Positions 17,982 through 27,132 of a stretch of 64,000 nt of DNA are shown here, piece after piece; the stretch's first letter is position 1, and every line of letters starts with the position of its first letter. Location of the stretch: positions 1 through 64,000 of the forward strand of contig NZ_BMGR01000015.1 in NCBI RefSeq assembly GCF_014640295.1, read 5' to 3'. This DNA is from Paenibacillus abyssi (lineage in GTDB: Bacteria > Bacillota > Bacilli > Paenibacillales > Paenibacillaceae). The position numbers and the translations under genes were made by a program. The notes under the pieces were generated by a model. The model searched no databases and was not told where the DNA came from. It saw only the letters and a program-made list of their open reading frames with translations.

Positions 17982-19181
17982 ATGAAAACATTAATACACA
18001 ATTGGAACCGATTAAGCCTGGTAACGCGAATATTTATCGGTATCGTAGCGGGTATTATCCTGGCTTTATCGATTCCTAATGCAGCAGTGATCGGCATTTT
18101 CGGTTCCTTGTTTGTATCCGCATTAAAAGCGGTTGCGCCCGTATTGGTCTTGCTCCTGGTAATGTCCGCCATCTCTAATCACAAAAAAGGTACTCAAACG
18201 AATATGAGAACCATTATTTATCTCTATGGTTTAAGTACTTTTCTGGCGGGCCTTATCGCGGTTATTGCAAGTTTTATATTTCCGGTGAGCCTGTCTCTTG
18301 TAAAGGGCGCTGAAGATCTGACTCCCCCTGAAGGAATTGCGGAAGTACTTGAGACGTTATTGTTTCAGGTTTTTGACAACCCTATTAATGCCCTAATGAA
18401 TGCCAACTACATCGGGATATTGGCTTGGGCTGTCCTTCTAGGTGTTGCTTTAAAAAATGCCAATGACAATACAAAAACCTTGCTTTCCAATTTTTCGGAT
18501 GCCGTATCGCAAATCGTCAAGTGGGTAATCAATCTGGCGCCGTTAGGAATTATGGGACTTGTTTTTGATTCCATCACAACAAACGGCCTTTCCACCTTGC
18601 TTGAATATGGAAAATTACTTCTGCTTCTTATTGGTTGTATGCTATTTATAGCACTGGTTGCCAATCCATTGATTGTGTATCTGGCGATTCGCAGAAATCC
18701 GTATCCGCTTGTTTTTAGCTGCCTGAAGGAAAGTGGTATTACCGCATTTTTCACCCGGAGCTCCGCGGCAAACATTCCAATCAACATGAGATTATGCGAA
18801 AAATTGGGGCTGAACAAGGATACGTACTCCGTATCTATTCCATTAGGTGCTACGATTAATATGGCGGGCGCAGCGGTAACAATCTCTGTCTTAACTCTCG
18901 CAACGGTTCATACGCTTGGGATTGAAGTGGATTTTGGTACGGCGCTTATTCTTACCATTCTTTCCGCAGTAGCTGCCGCAGGCGCATCAGGTGTTGCCGG
19001 CGGTTCGCTTTTACTCATTCCTTTGGCTTGCAGCTTATTCGGCATTCCGAATGAAATTGCGATTCAAGTCGTTGGTGTAGGGTTCATCATCGGTGTTTTG
19101 CAGGACTCGTTTGAAACAGCGCTTAACTCATCCTCGGACGTGCTTTTTACAGCCACAGCTGAATATGCAAAAAGAACGTAA
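17982..19181 (+). CDS. sstT: Serine/threonine:Na+ symporter SstT
   Basis: The 399-residue membrane carrier belongs to the dicarboxylate/amino acid:cation symporter family. It starts [19 protein letters not shown]. The substrate-site signatures [15 protein letters not shown] (serine-rich hairpin) and [16 protein letters not shown] match SstT closely, and [19 protein letters not shown] is the typical C-terminus. It takes up serine and threonine with sodium. The ribosome site GCGGAGG is well placed. It is monocistronic, with a terminator hairpin at 19201-19246, and is the only intact plus-strand gene in this half of the window. Confidence 0.93.
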   Translation: MKTLIHNWNRLSLVTRIFIGIVAGIILALSIPNAAVIGIFGSLFVSALKAVAPVLVLLLVMSAISNHKKGTQTNMRTIIYLYGLSTFLAGLIAVIASFIFPVSLSLVKGAEDLTPPEGIAEVLETLLFQVFDNPINALMNANYIGILAWAVLLGVALKNANDNTKTLLSNFSDAVSQIVKWVINLAPLGIMGLVFDSITTNGLSTLLEYGKLLLLLIGCMLFIALVANPLIVYLAIRRNPYPLVFSCLKESGITAFFTRSSAANIPINMRLCEKLGLNKDTYSVSIPLGATINMAGAAVTISVLTLATVHTLGIEVDFGTALILTILSAVAAAGASGVAGGSLLLIPLACSLFGIPNEIAIQVVGVGFIIGVLQDSFETALNSSSDVLFTATAEYAKRT

Positions 19182-19200
19182 TGAAGGCCTTAAAAAAACA

Positions 19201-19246
19201 AACCAACAGACAATTGATTAATAATCAATTGCTGTTGGTTTATTTA
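19201..19246 (+). terminator. Terminator of sstT
   Basis: AACCAACAG/CTGTTGGTT and the inner CAATTGATT/AATCAATTG build a long stem followed by TATTTAATA. Confidence 0.8.
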
Positions 19247-19907
19247 ATATTGGCGACAATACATCTCCAACGATTCCTTCCCGCTAAGGAGGTGTTCGTG
19301 TTTGGTTTGCGAATATTGATGCCTTGAAGCGATACCAAAGGCCCATTAGAGCATTCAGTTACCTCGCCTGAGGGCCAAACAGGGTCATTCGGAGCCTACG
19401 GCCCTCACCCCATATCATAGATCTAAATCTTCCGCCGCAAAATTTGGCAGCGCCTTGTCTTGATCACCGTCAATCGAAAACGCATACCTCCCGATACTGC
19501 ATTTGAATAAACGCCTACGTGCGCTTAACGCCACACGATATTCCCCCTTCTAGAAGCAATCGGATCGAGGATCGTCATAACACTCCTCCAATTTCATGTA
19601 CGGGACATCACCGAACCAAATGTAATGCCCATGTTTCGTTAGACCAAGCAGAAACAGCTTCGCCGTCCTTTGGATGGATCTGTTTAGTTTCACGGTGAAT
19701 TCTAAGCTAATCTAAGTGTGTACCTTATGTGACAGTCCCTATTACAAATGCTTTATAGTGGGAAAGCCCACCGCTCAAGATTGAAATGCAGCTTTCTTAT
19801 ATTAACAAGATTGCATCCGATCAATGCGACGAAAGAAAGTAGCTGAGTACACTTACTTTCGTATAGGATGCGATCAGGTCTTCTCCTCAAATACGAGGTC
19901 TCCAGTT
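19247..19907 (-). other. Gene-poor region with a possible coding remnant
   Basis: No intact gene is seen. A minus-strand frame at about 19420-19700 reads SIQRTAKLFLLGLTKHGHYI and FGDVPYMKLEECYDDPRSDC, then one stop, then further protein-like sequence. This looks like a decayed gene I do not recognise. Near 19853-19875 the sequence CTTTCGTATAGGATGCGATC resembles a collapsed CRISPR repeat. Confidence 0.35.
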
Positions 19908-21351
19908 ATTGCAATCCACGCATCCGCGTAGGATGCGACCGTCAATCGGCGCTCCAGTTACGGCGTGCGCTTGTTGTGTTGGATCGTGCCGGCGCTTTCA
20001 AGCTTTCAATCCACGCATCCGCGTAGGATGCGACGTCATATATGTCAATGGCTTTGCCATCTTTGGAGCTTTCAATCCACGCATCCACGTAGGATGCGAC
20101 CAGCAGCCAAGGAGTATTATGACGAAGTGCGGGCTTTCAATCCACGCATCCGCGTAGGATGCGACTAATCTCGGACAGGCGATCCGTCAACAGCGAAATC
20201 TTTCAATCCACGCATCCGCGTAGGATGCGACGCGAGGTCAGAAGATTGGCTGGTTCGGAAGCTGCTTTCAATCCACGCATCCGCGTAGGATGCGACTTTA
20301 AGATTCGTTGTGTTTCAGGTGTATAGTCTCCTTTCAATCCACGCATCCGCGTAGGATGCGACTCCCCGCTGGAAGAGTGAAGCTCCCCCTATCGTTCTTT
20401 CAATCCACGCATCCGCGTAGGATGCGACAGAGCGTGCCAGAGAAATATTTCCTTTCGGACGACTTTCAATCCACGCATCCGCGTAGGATGCGACTTTTCA
20501 AGCATCAGCGGTTGACGGAGCTGGAAATCTTTCAATCCACGCATCCGCGTAGGATGCGACCTGTCTTGGCTGTCAAATCAATCTTGGCGTAGTACTTTCA
20601 ATCCACGCATCCGCGTAGGATGCGACCGGCGCTCGAAATTCCTTATGAGTTGCTTATTAACTTTCAATCCACGCATCCGCGTAGGATGCGACTTTTATCG
20701 CAGTCCTAAAGAACTTCGACGTTGGGCTTTCAATCCACGCATCCGCGTAGGATGCGACATGTGGCGATAAATAAAGTGCGTTTGCCAAGTGCTTTCAATC
20801 CACGCATCCGCGTAGGATGCGACTAGAGCTTTTGGAGGCTGCATTGAAGCGTTGGAACTTTCAATCCACGCATCCGCGTAGGATGCGACCAGAAATGTCC
20901 CGGACTTCGCCGGATCAGAAGACCTTTCAATCCACGCATCCGCGTAGGATGCGACGAGATCGCCAGAGCAGCTGTAAGTGTACACGGAGCTTTCAATCCA
21001 CGCATCCGCGTAGGATGCGACTCAATTCATAGAGTCAAGGAAATTCACCCGTGATCTTTCAATCCACGCATCCGCGTAGGATGCGACTCAATTCATAGAG
21101 TCAAGGAAATTCACCCGTGATCTTTCAATCCACGCATCCGCGTAGGATGCGACGCCAATTGACTTTCGGCTCCGATACTGTCGAAAACTTTCAATCCACG
21201 CATCCGCGTAGGATGCGACTGCGCGGATTATTCCGTAGTACACAACTAAAGGGCTTTCAATCCACGCATCCGCGTAGGATGCGACAACTGCCGTCAGCCG
21301 CCTGTAATTGCGTAAACACCTTTCAATCCACGCATCCGCGTAGGATGCGAC
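19908..21351 (-). CRISPR. Type I-C CRISPR array, 22 repeats and 21 spacers
   Basis: The 32-bp repeats, in crRNA sense on the minus strand, begin GTCGCATCC, have loop TACGC, then GGATGCG, and end TGGATTGAAAG, a type I-C repeat with a 7-bp stem. Starts on the plus strand run from 19908 to 21320. Spacers are 33-34 nt, except one of 63 nt (19940-20002). Spacers 21022-21055 and 21088-21121 are identical. The leader-distal repeat at 19908-19939 has two changes in its last five bases, and the repeat at 20069-20100 has one internal change. The leader end is at 21351, next to cas2, so the newest spacers have the highest coordinates. Confidence 0.98.
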
Positions 21352-21518
21352 GGCGATTTTTGATCCAAATATGCCCGAAACTCCATATTTATGATCAAAA
21401 ATACGCGTAAATTAATAAACTTCTGAAATAGCATGGATAAAAGTGTAATAAGATTACATTTTCAACTGGTTTTCCGGTGCGAATGTCCCCGGAAATTCAT
21501 GTGCGCTTCACATTCGCA
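21352..21518 (-). promoter_or_regulatory. CRISPR leader with near-palindrome beside the first repeat
   Basis: This AT-rich region between cas2 and the first repeat should contain the array promoter and the spacer-integration signals. A near-perfect inverted repeat, TTTTTGATCCAAATATG (21357-21373) and its complement at 21384-21401, has a 10-nt loop and ends 5 bp from the first repeat. Confidence 0.75.
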
Positions 21519-21809
21519 CTACATAATCAATGGACCTTCTAAATCAATTGACTCTTTCACACCGATATGTTCTACCTTATTCTTGTAATTATTGCCCAAC
21601 TGATAGAATCTCAGGCTATCTTGTTCTTGATCAATAATGTCAAGGAGCTTTAATTTTAAAACAGTAAATTGAGCAGCGTCGACAACGCACTCAAACACTG
21701 AATTTTGAACACGCTGGCCGTAACTTTGACATACTTTTGAAACCTGCCGCAGTCTTCTTTGTCCTTCACTACTGCTCGTACTAACATCATAGGTAACCAA
21801 TACCAACAA
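21519..21809 (-). CDS. cas2: CRISPR-associated endonuclease Cas2 (type I-C)
   Basis: The 96-residue protein has the ferredoxin-like Cas2 fold: LVLVTYDVSTSSSEGQRRLR at the N-terminus, with the conserved Asp after the first strand, and RVQNSVFECVVDAAQF in the middle. With Cas1 it forms the spacer-integration complex. The start is a TTG behind AGGTGATAAG, 10 bp after the cas1 stop. It is the last cas gene before the leader. Confidence 0.96.
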   Translation of the reverse strand: MLVLVTYDVSTSSSEGQRRLRQVSKVCQSYGQRVQNSVFECVVDAAQFTVLKLKLLDIIDQEQDSLRFYQLGNNYKNKVEHIGVKESIDLEGPLIM

Positions 21810-21819
21810 AACTTATCAC

Positions 21820-22851
21820 CTACTTCCATAAGAAAGGCGGGTACTCATCTAAATCATTACGCAAATACCGGGCTAACAATAAGGCTTGCACGTGCGGGAC
21901 TAGCCCCCACGAGTTTTTCTCACCAAGATAGGGATGCGTGATCTTCTCTTGCTTCTTATTTTGCCAAGCGGTTAAAAACTTCTTTCTCGCTTCATCCCTC
22001 ATGATAACGGCGCCATTTTCTTTTCTCATAAAATCCTCTTTACTTAGAATCCTCTTGTTAATTAGTGACAACACAAATTTATCTGCATAGACACCTCGCA
22101 GTTCCTCCATTACATCCAGCGCCAAGGATGCGCGCCCCGGACGGTCACGATGTAGAAATCCAACATATGCATCCAGCCCGACACCTTCCAGTGCAGAGGC
22201 CACATCATTCGCTAACAGCGAATAAGCGAACGACAGCATCGCATTCACGTTATCCAACGGCGGCCTTCGGGAACGCAAGTGAAAGTAAAAATCTTCTTTT
22301 TGCTGCAAGATCATGTGGTCAAACAGTTTATTGTAGCTAATAGCCGCTTGACCTTCCAGCCCTCTTAAACGTTCTAAATCTTCACACGCCCTTACATCCA
22401 GCATTATAGCTGATAGCTGCTGCGAAATAACTTTGAACTGGGCAACATCGATGCGCAAAGGATAATCTCTGGTCATTCTTTCAATAATCCATTTGTGATT
22501 ATACATCTTGCCGATAATAAAATTACGCGCAATCTTCGCCGAAAGGACCTTATCTTCCGATACGGCATATTGCTTCTTCCTTAGGACGACATTGCCTTTG
22601 CTTTCCCCAATCACTCTAGCAAGGAACCTGCCGTTCATCGTGTAAAATACGAATGAGATATTGCGCTCCGCGCAATATCCCATAAGTGCCGGACTTGCAC
22701 CTGTGTAACCAAAAGTGATAATGGATTCCAGATTGTGCAACGGAAGCCTGCCGAGCTTCTCCTCTTCCTTAAGCAGAACAATATTATCTCCATCCAGAGA
22801 TAAATAAACATCGGGTGTCGTAATAAATAACGTATTCAGCAGCTTTTTCAT
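21820..22851 (-). CDS. cas1: CRISPR-associated integrase Cas1 (type I-C)
   Basis: The 343-residue subtype I-C Cas1 begins MKKLLNTLFITTPDVYLSLDG. The metal-binding residues are the Glu in LRGLEGQAAISYNK, the His in YVGFLHRDRPGRAS, and the Asp in LALDVMEELR. It catalyses spacer integration at the leader end of the array. It overlaps cas4 by 4 bp (ATGA) and is followed by cas2. Confidence 0.97.
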   Translation of the reverse strand: MKKLLNTLFITTPDVYLSLDGDNIVLLKEEEKLGRLPLHNLESIITFGYTGASPALMGYCAERNISFVFYTMNGRFLARVIGESKGNVVLRKKQYAVSEDKVLSAKIARNFIIGKMYNHKWIIERMTRDYPLRIDVAQFKVISQQLSAIMLDVRACEDLERLRGLEGQAAISYNKLFDHMILQQKEDFYFHLRSRRPPLDNVNAMLSFAYSLLANDVASALEGVGLDAYVGFLHRDRPGRASLALDVMEELRGVYADKFVLSLINKRILSKEDFMRKENGAVIMRDEARKKFLTAWQNKKQEKITHPYLGEKNSWGLVPHVQALLLARYLRNDLDEYPPFLWK

Positions 22852-23507
22852 TCTTTGATTCTCCCTTCAACATAACTTTTTACGGTCCGTTTACTCATAA
22901 GCTCCGGCAAGCAAATATGTTGAAGGGAACAGCTTCGGCAGAAAGACCCTGGTTTCACTTTGGGCGAATGTCTGCGCTTATAATAGTCCTGCATCTCGGC
23001 AACCACAAGCTTTACTTTTTTCTTAATAGCTGCCGTTAGCGGGACTTCGACCCGATGTTTGATTTCATTATAAAACAAATAACCTGTATCTATATCGCAC
23101 AGCAGCATTTCCTCCAAACAGATGGCTTGTGCAGCCAATTGTAAAATATCCTCATCGTTTTGCTTCGGTTTTCCGCGTTTATATTCAACTGGATAAGCAA
23201 TGTATTTACCTTCAGCACTATTAATTTCAACACCGCTATCGTCTCTTATAAACTCTACCACATCGCAAATACCTGATATTTTAAGGGTCTCCGATTTTAT
23301 AGGCATTGCGCGAACGACTAGCTTATCACCTCGCTTCTCTCTTACGAACGGTTGATCGGCCTTCCGGTGAAGATGCTCCCCTTCAACGGTTCTGACGTTC
23401 TCTTCCCATTGCTGTTCAATATGAATCAACGCCCACTGCCGTTTGCAAAATTGAAAATGCTGTATGCCGGACAACATTAAATAATCGTCGTCTCCATCAC
23501 TGCCCAT
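22848..23507 (-). CDS. cas4: CRISPR-associated exonuclease Cas4
   Basis: The 219-residue RecB-like nuclease selects and trims prespacers with the correct PAM. The first Fe-S cysteine is in QFCKRQWALIH near residue 24, and the other three are in GSFCRSCSLQHICLPEL. Nuclease residues include YPVEYKRGKPK (motif with Glu and Lys) after the Asp of ICDVVEF. It overlaps cas7 by 11 bp and cas1 by 4 bp. Confidence 0.96.
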   Translation of the reverse strand: MGSDGDDDYLMLSGIQHFQFCKRQWALIHIEQQWEENVRTVEGEHLHRKADQPFVREKRGDKLVVRAMPIKSETLKISGICDVVEFIRDDSGVEINSAEGKYIAYPVEYKRGKPKQNDEDILQLAAQAICLEEMLLCDIDTGYLFYNEIKHRVEVPLTAAIKKKVKLVVAEMQDYYKRRHSPKVKPGSFCRSCSLQHICLPELMSKRTVKSYVEGRIKE

Positions 23508-24357
23508 CGATTCTCTCTACTCTCAATCCTTCCAACGGATGAACAGTAAATTTGTAATCTCCGAACGTCTTCGGTTCATCGATAAGTTTTTCAATCGTTA
23601 ATGAACGATGTACCTTGGCGGAAGAATATTGACCCAGTTTGGAACTATGCTCCCACCAATATACCGTGTGGACTTCCATGCTTCCTTCCGGTCTGGCGGA
23701 TGACGCGTCGTTCTCGAACAAGGTAACGAGCCCTTGCTTAATCTTCTCGGCATCCCTATTCGTAAATCCTGTCTTCTCGGCCAGCTGCGTATTAATACTG
23801 CCATAAAAGACATAGACACCCGAATCTACACGATGCTTCATTCCCATCGTATCCGAGCCTCTTGCTGCACCGGGCTCGGAATTGACGCTTTTTGTAATTT
23901 GCATGCTGGTGATATCAATAGGATCAATACTTGTTGCCGTATGAATAGACACTGGACCTCTTACACCGACGGAGACACCAGCCCCTTTATCCGCTTTGAA
24001 CGCAAATACTTGGCCAAAGCTTCGGACGTCCAACCATTCCTGGCAAGCAATTCTGGCAAAATCATCACCGGAGCTTGTCTTAGATTTCAAAATTTTCTCC
24101 AGCTCAGCATTCGCATCGGCGCGCTCCCTTAAGCTGTTATACGAATCTGATTTGCGGTCATTGGATTGAACAAAGATAGATTCTCCCATATCCTGCAGAC
24201 GATTTCTAATCTTCCGTTTGAGCGCGACATCCGAAATCTCGCCATAGCCATCGTAGTTTTGCCGCGGACGATTACCATTCAGTGGATCACCGTTAGGATT
24301 AGCCTTGGTTACGGACAGCACAACTGCAAAATCAATTTTGTGATCTAAAATAGTCAT
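23497..24357 (-). CDS. cas7: Cascade backbone subunit Cas7 (Csd2, type I-C)
   Basis: The 286-residue RAMP protein forms the helical backbone on the crRNA. It begins TILDHKIDFAVVLSVTKANP followed by NGDPLNGNRPRQNYDGYGEISDVALKRK (partial), the typical Csd2 opening. A glycine-rich thumb region around DKGAGVSVGVRGPVSIHTA follows. It lies 16 bp after cas8c and overlaps cas4. Its base flipping every sixth nucleotide is relevant to the guide match described at 27060-27221. Confidence 0.96.
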   Translation of the reverse strand: MTILDHKIDFAVVLSVTKANPNGDPLNGNRPRQNYDGYGEISDVALKRKIRNRLQDMGESIFVQSNDRKSDSYNSLRERADANAELEKILKSKTSSGDDFARIACQEWLDVRSFGQVFAFKADKGAGVSVGVRGPVSIHTATSIDPIDITSMQITKSVNSEPGAARGSDTMGMKHRVDSGVYVFYGSINTQLAEKTGFTNRDAEKIKQGLVTLFENDASSARPEGSMEVHTVYWWEHSSKLGQYSSAKVHRSLTIEKLIDEPKTFGDYKFTVHPLEGLRVERIDGQ

Positions 24358-24373
24358 ATCTCATCTCTCCTTT

Positions 24374-26269
24374 TTACTCAGATACAGCGGCTGCATCATT
24401 AATTTCTTTCTTCTGATAAAGTTCATGCCTTTGACTATAAAAACCCAGTAAGTATATCTCGGATAATGGCTTATTATTAAATTCGGCAATAGGTATGCGA
24501 GAGGCTACCTCATCTATAATCTTGGAATAATAAGTCCCCTTCGTCCCAAGCCTGGCTTGATAAGGTTGCAAGGAGTTCTGGATGGTTTTCCAGGTTCTTG
24601 CCGGATGCCTGGAGAACGAATTCATATAACGAATGGCATTGGTAGCACGGGTTTCTTCAGCGCCTAACGCTCGTCTTTCCAAAACATCGGCGACAGCTAA
24701 CAAGCGGCCGAATAAATAATCGCGGTTATTAATGTCTGCATCTAATGCCACACTGAATCCCTCCTGTCTGTTTTTGATTAGAGCGCAGGTAATACTCAAC
24801 GTTTTCTCCCATTCCCATTTTTCCATCGATACGGGATTTGACGCGCGGTAGTAAGCACTGTTGACTATATCCAACGGTATATTTCGATCGTCGATAATAC
24901 ACGGCAGCATTCGTGCCATTAACCCTTTGACGATCTTTTCATTTGCTTTTGGCCCGTAAGCCGCAAAAGCGATATCCTTCGAAGCCGGTGCTCCGTAAAA
25001 TTGCACGTAGACACCTTTATCATCCTTGCGATACCGATGCAGCCACACACAGGTGGAATGCCATTTCACAAGTCTGTCCAGGTAGAGTTCCTTGTCCATA
25101 TTCCGGTAATACAGCACCGCCATGCGTCCCGTTGTAGCCGAATCCAGAATTAAAATATTCACCTTGTCACCAGACGAAGCCGACAAACGATTTCGATAAC
25201 CATCGAACGCTTTGGCAACTTCGCTAGCAAACTCCTTATTGGTATACGATATTCTCTCTTTAGTGGCAATTGGCGCAGGTGCGATCGTAAATAGATCCTC
25301 ACTAGCTCCCGGAATATCAAGATCATCATTGCCCCATACAAGAAACACACGATCATCAATGATTTTTCCCTGACGATTTATGAGCCATTTCAATGCGTTA
25401 TGCGCTTTTTGGGATACGTCATAACTAATGCTTGCCGCTTCATTGCTTAGATTAAACCGCCCTCGAAACGTAAAGCCGCTGGTGTCATTGGCCGAAATTA
25501 ATTTGGCCTTGTCCGCCGCATTTCTAATTTTGTTGGCATGTTTGTCCGTGGCAGGAAGCCTTCTTCCAGAAACGTAACAAAGATCCTCTTCGCCTAACTG
25601 ACTGCTGTAAACCCGGATGAAGGAATCGTACATCTCCTGATCCTTCCATACTTTCGTTAAAATCTTATTAGGCGAATAGACATTGAACCGAACGAATGCA
25701 CTCGCTTGCTCGCCGCTAATAACTGAGAATATTTCCGGCTTTGGGCCGTATAACGCCTCATACTTTTTGTCCCACTTATCAATTAGTCGGTCATCGGCAT
25801 CTACAACTAAAATCTTCTGCTCAACTAAATCCTGTATGAGCCGCCCTTTGCGCAAATATTGATAGATGCTCTTCACCTTATCAGCAGCATACGGAGAATT
25901 AGCCCAGTTTTCAAGTTGTTTAATATAGTATGTATAAGGCTCTTCTTTTTTAATTTCACCGCCGTAGGCTGCATAATCTCCCGCAACATAACTCAATTTA
26001 TCATGAAGAGGGTATGGTGCAATCTTTGAACCTGCGCGATTTGCAGAGTCTTCGGTGCATGGAATTAATGTACTCGCATTGCTCTTCTCAATCACAGTTG
26101 CCGAATGAAACTCACCATCTGCCGTTATCTCCACTTCAATGTGCGCATTTTGAGTAGTATGAGAGACGGGCAGCAGCGTGTACTCTTGTTCATTATGTTT
26201 TTTTTCAATCTTGCCGATGAGATCCAAGTTAGCTTCATAGGTTTCAAACAGATTTAATAACCAGCTCAT
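24374..26269 (-). CDS. cas8c: Cascade large subunit Cas8c (Csd1)
   Basis: The 631-residue protein matches the I-C large subunit (Csd1), which recognises the PAM and recruits Cas3. Characteristic stretches are [20 protein letters not shown] at the start, [19 protein letters not shown] (partial) and [19 protein letters not shown] near the C-terminus. An internal start usually yields Cas11c from such genes, and I could not place it with certainty. It overlaps cas5 by 4 bp, indicating coupled translation. Confidence 0.95.
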   Translation of the reverse strand: MSWLLNLFETYEANLDLIGKIEKKHNEQEYTLLPVSHTTQNAHIEVEITADGEFHSATVIEKSNASTLIPCTEDSANRAGSKIAPYPLHDKLSYVAGDYAAYGGEIKKEEPYTYYIKQLENWANSPYAADKVKSIYQYLRKGRLIQDLVEQKILVVDADDRLIDKWDKKYEALYGPKPEIFSVISGEQASAFVRFNVYSPNKILTKVWKDQEMYDSFIRVYSSQLGEEDLCYVSGRRLPATDKHANKIRNAADKAKLISANDTSGFTFRGRFNLSNEAASISYDVSQKAHNALKWLINRQGKIIDDRVFLVWGNDDLDIPGASEDLFTIAPAPIATKERISYTNKEFASEVAKAFDGYRNRLSASSGDKVNILILDSATTGRMAVLYYRNMDKELYLDRLVKWHSTCVWLHRYRKDDKGVYVQFYGAPASKDIAFAAYGPKANEKIVKGLMARMLPCIIDDRNIPLDIVNSAYYRASNPVSMEKWEWEKTLSITCALIKNRQEGFSVALDADINNRDYLFGRLLAVADVLERRALGAEETRATNAIRYMNSFSRHPARTWKTIQNSLQPYQARLGTKGTYYSKIIDEVASRIPIAEFNNKPLSEIYLLGFYSQRHELYQKKEINDAAAVSE

Positions 26270-26988
26270 AGATTCCCCCCCTCTTCCAGTCGCACGAACA
26301 GATCATCTGCTGATTCGACATTTGAATCATTGAAATGCTTTTGCTGCATGTCCGTAATCGTGCGAACCTGTGTACACTGTTCAGGTCTTATAAATTGAAT
26401 AATGCCGTCCTTCATAACCGGATTCCATAGACGCACTTCCAATTGGTCGCGGCCCGTTTCATCCGGATAATTGATGCCATGGACCATGCTGCCCAGATGT
26501 ATATCGCCGTACTTGTCATAAAACCCATCCCCTTCACCAAATACGCAAGGTTCTACATAAGCCTGACATTCCCTGGCACCAAGGAAAATATCTCTCCGAC
26601 CGCCAGCCTCTAGAGATCGCTTCATTATGTTATGATGTTTGTTCTCATTACGGTCATAAGCCATATCGGGCCGGTTCATGTTGAATTCGAAATATGCTCG
26701 CACTTGGTAACGAACATCTCTCAAATACGTATAATTAGCAAGTGTATTGCCACCGCCATAATCCATCGGACGAATGCCTTTGGACTCCATTCGGATGGGA
26801 TTTAAGATACGCACTTCATCAACGAACATGATCAATGTCGGTTTCCAGTAAATTGATTCGACAATCCCTTTAAGAGATTGGTATGTTGGCACGTGGTAAG
26901 AGAGTTTCTCCCCGCCTAGCTTAGTTAAAGGATCCGTGAATAATGCATATGCACCATGTACGACAAACTCGATCGAGTTCCTCATCAT
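26266..26988 (-). CDS. cas5c: CRISPR-associated endoribonuclease Cas5c
   Basis: The 240-residue Cas5d/Cas5c protein processes pre-crRNA in type I-C and then stays on the 5' handle. It opens [20 protein letters not shown]. Candidate catalytic residues are the Tyr in [11 protein letters not shown] and the Lys-His of [12 protein letters not shown], equivalent to the Tyr/Lys/His set of the Bacillus halodurans enzyme. It is first in the operon cas5-cas8c-cas7-cas4-cas1-cas2, with GGGAGGTGAA before tandem ATG codons and a promoter at 27037-27065. Confidence 0.95.
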   Translation of the reverse strand: MMRNSIEFVVHGAYALFTDPLTKLGGEKLSYHVPTYQSLKGIVESIYWKPTLIMFVDEVRILNPIRMESKGIRPMDYGGGNTLANYTYLRDVRYQVRAYFEFNMNRPDMAYDRNENKHHNIMKRSLEAGGRRDIFLGARECQAYVEPCVFGEGDGFYDKYGDIHLGSMVHGINYPDETGRDQLEVRLWNPVMKDGIIQFIRPEQCTQVRTITDMQQKHFNDSNVESADDLFVRLEEGGNL

Positions 26989-27036
26989 TTCACCTCCCTT
27001 TCCCAGTTAATTTTAGATAAAATTTACTATAATTAT

Positions 27037-27065
27037 ATAATATTCCAGAATTGAAGCCTTGTAAA
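27037..27065 (-). promoter_or_regulatory. Promoter of the cas5-cas2 operon
   Basis: On the minus strand TTTACA (27060-27065) and TATTAT (27037-27042) are separated by exactly 17 bp. The transcription start would be near 27030, 42 bp ahead of cas5. The full-length target of the crRNA-like RNA (27060-27093) covers the -35. Confidence 0.75.
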
Positions 27066-27096
27066 CAAAAATATTTATCATAACACATTATATGAA
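27060..27096 (-). promoter_or_regulatory. Candidate Cascade target (PAM plus protospacer) at the cas promoter
   Basis: Minus strand TTC (27094-27096) is the usual type I-C PAM. It is followed by ATATAATGTGTTATG, which matches the guide ATATAGTGTGTCATG except at positions 6 and 12, the bases flipped out in Cascade. Pairing fades after position 15. Extending to 34 nt ends at 27060, covering the -35 box. Confidence 0.75.
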
Positions 27097-27118
27097 TTTT
27101 TTAATTAGACTTAGGTCA

Positions 27119-27127
27119 TGTTATAAT
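27119..27127 (+). promoter_or_regulatory. Extended -10 promoter of the crRNA-like RNA
   Basis: TGTTATAAT is an extended -10 element. Transcription would start about 27133-27134, exactly at the first base of the repeat-like hairpin. No good -35 is present, as is common for extended -10 promoters. Confidence 0.65.
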
Positions 27128-27132
27128 AAATC

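Noticed and set aside
19909-21410. Long frames on both strands through the CRISPR array, with repeated peptides
   Set aside because: They are read-through of the 32-bp repeats with period 66. There are no ribosome sites, and the protein repeats mirror the DNA repeats.
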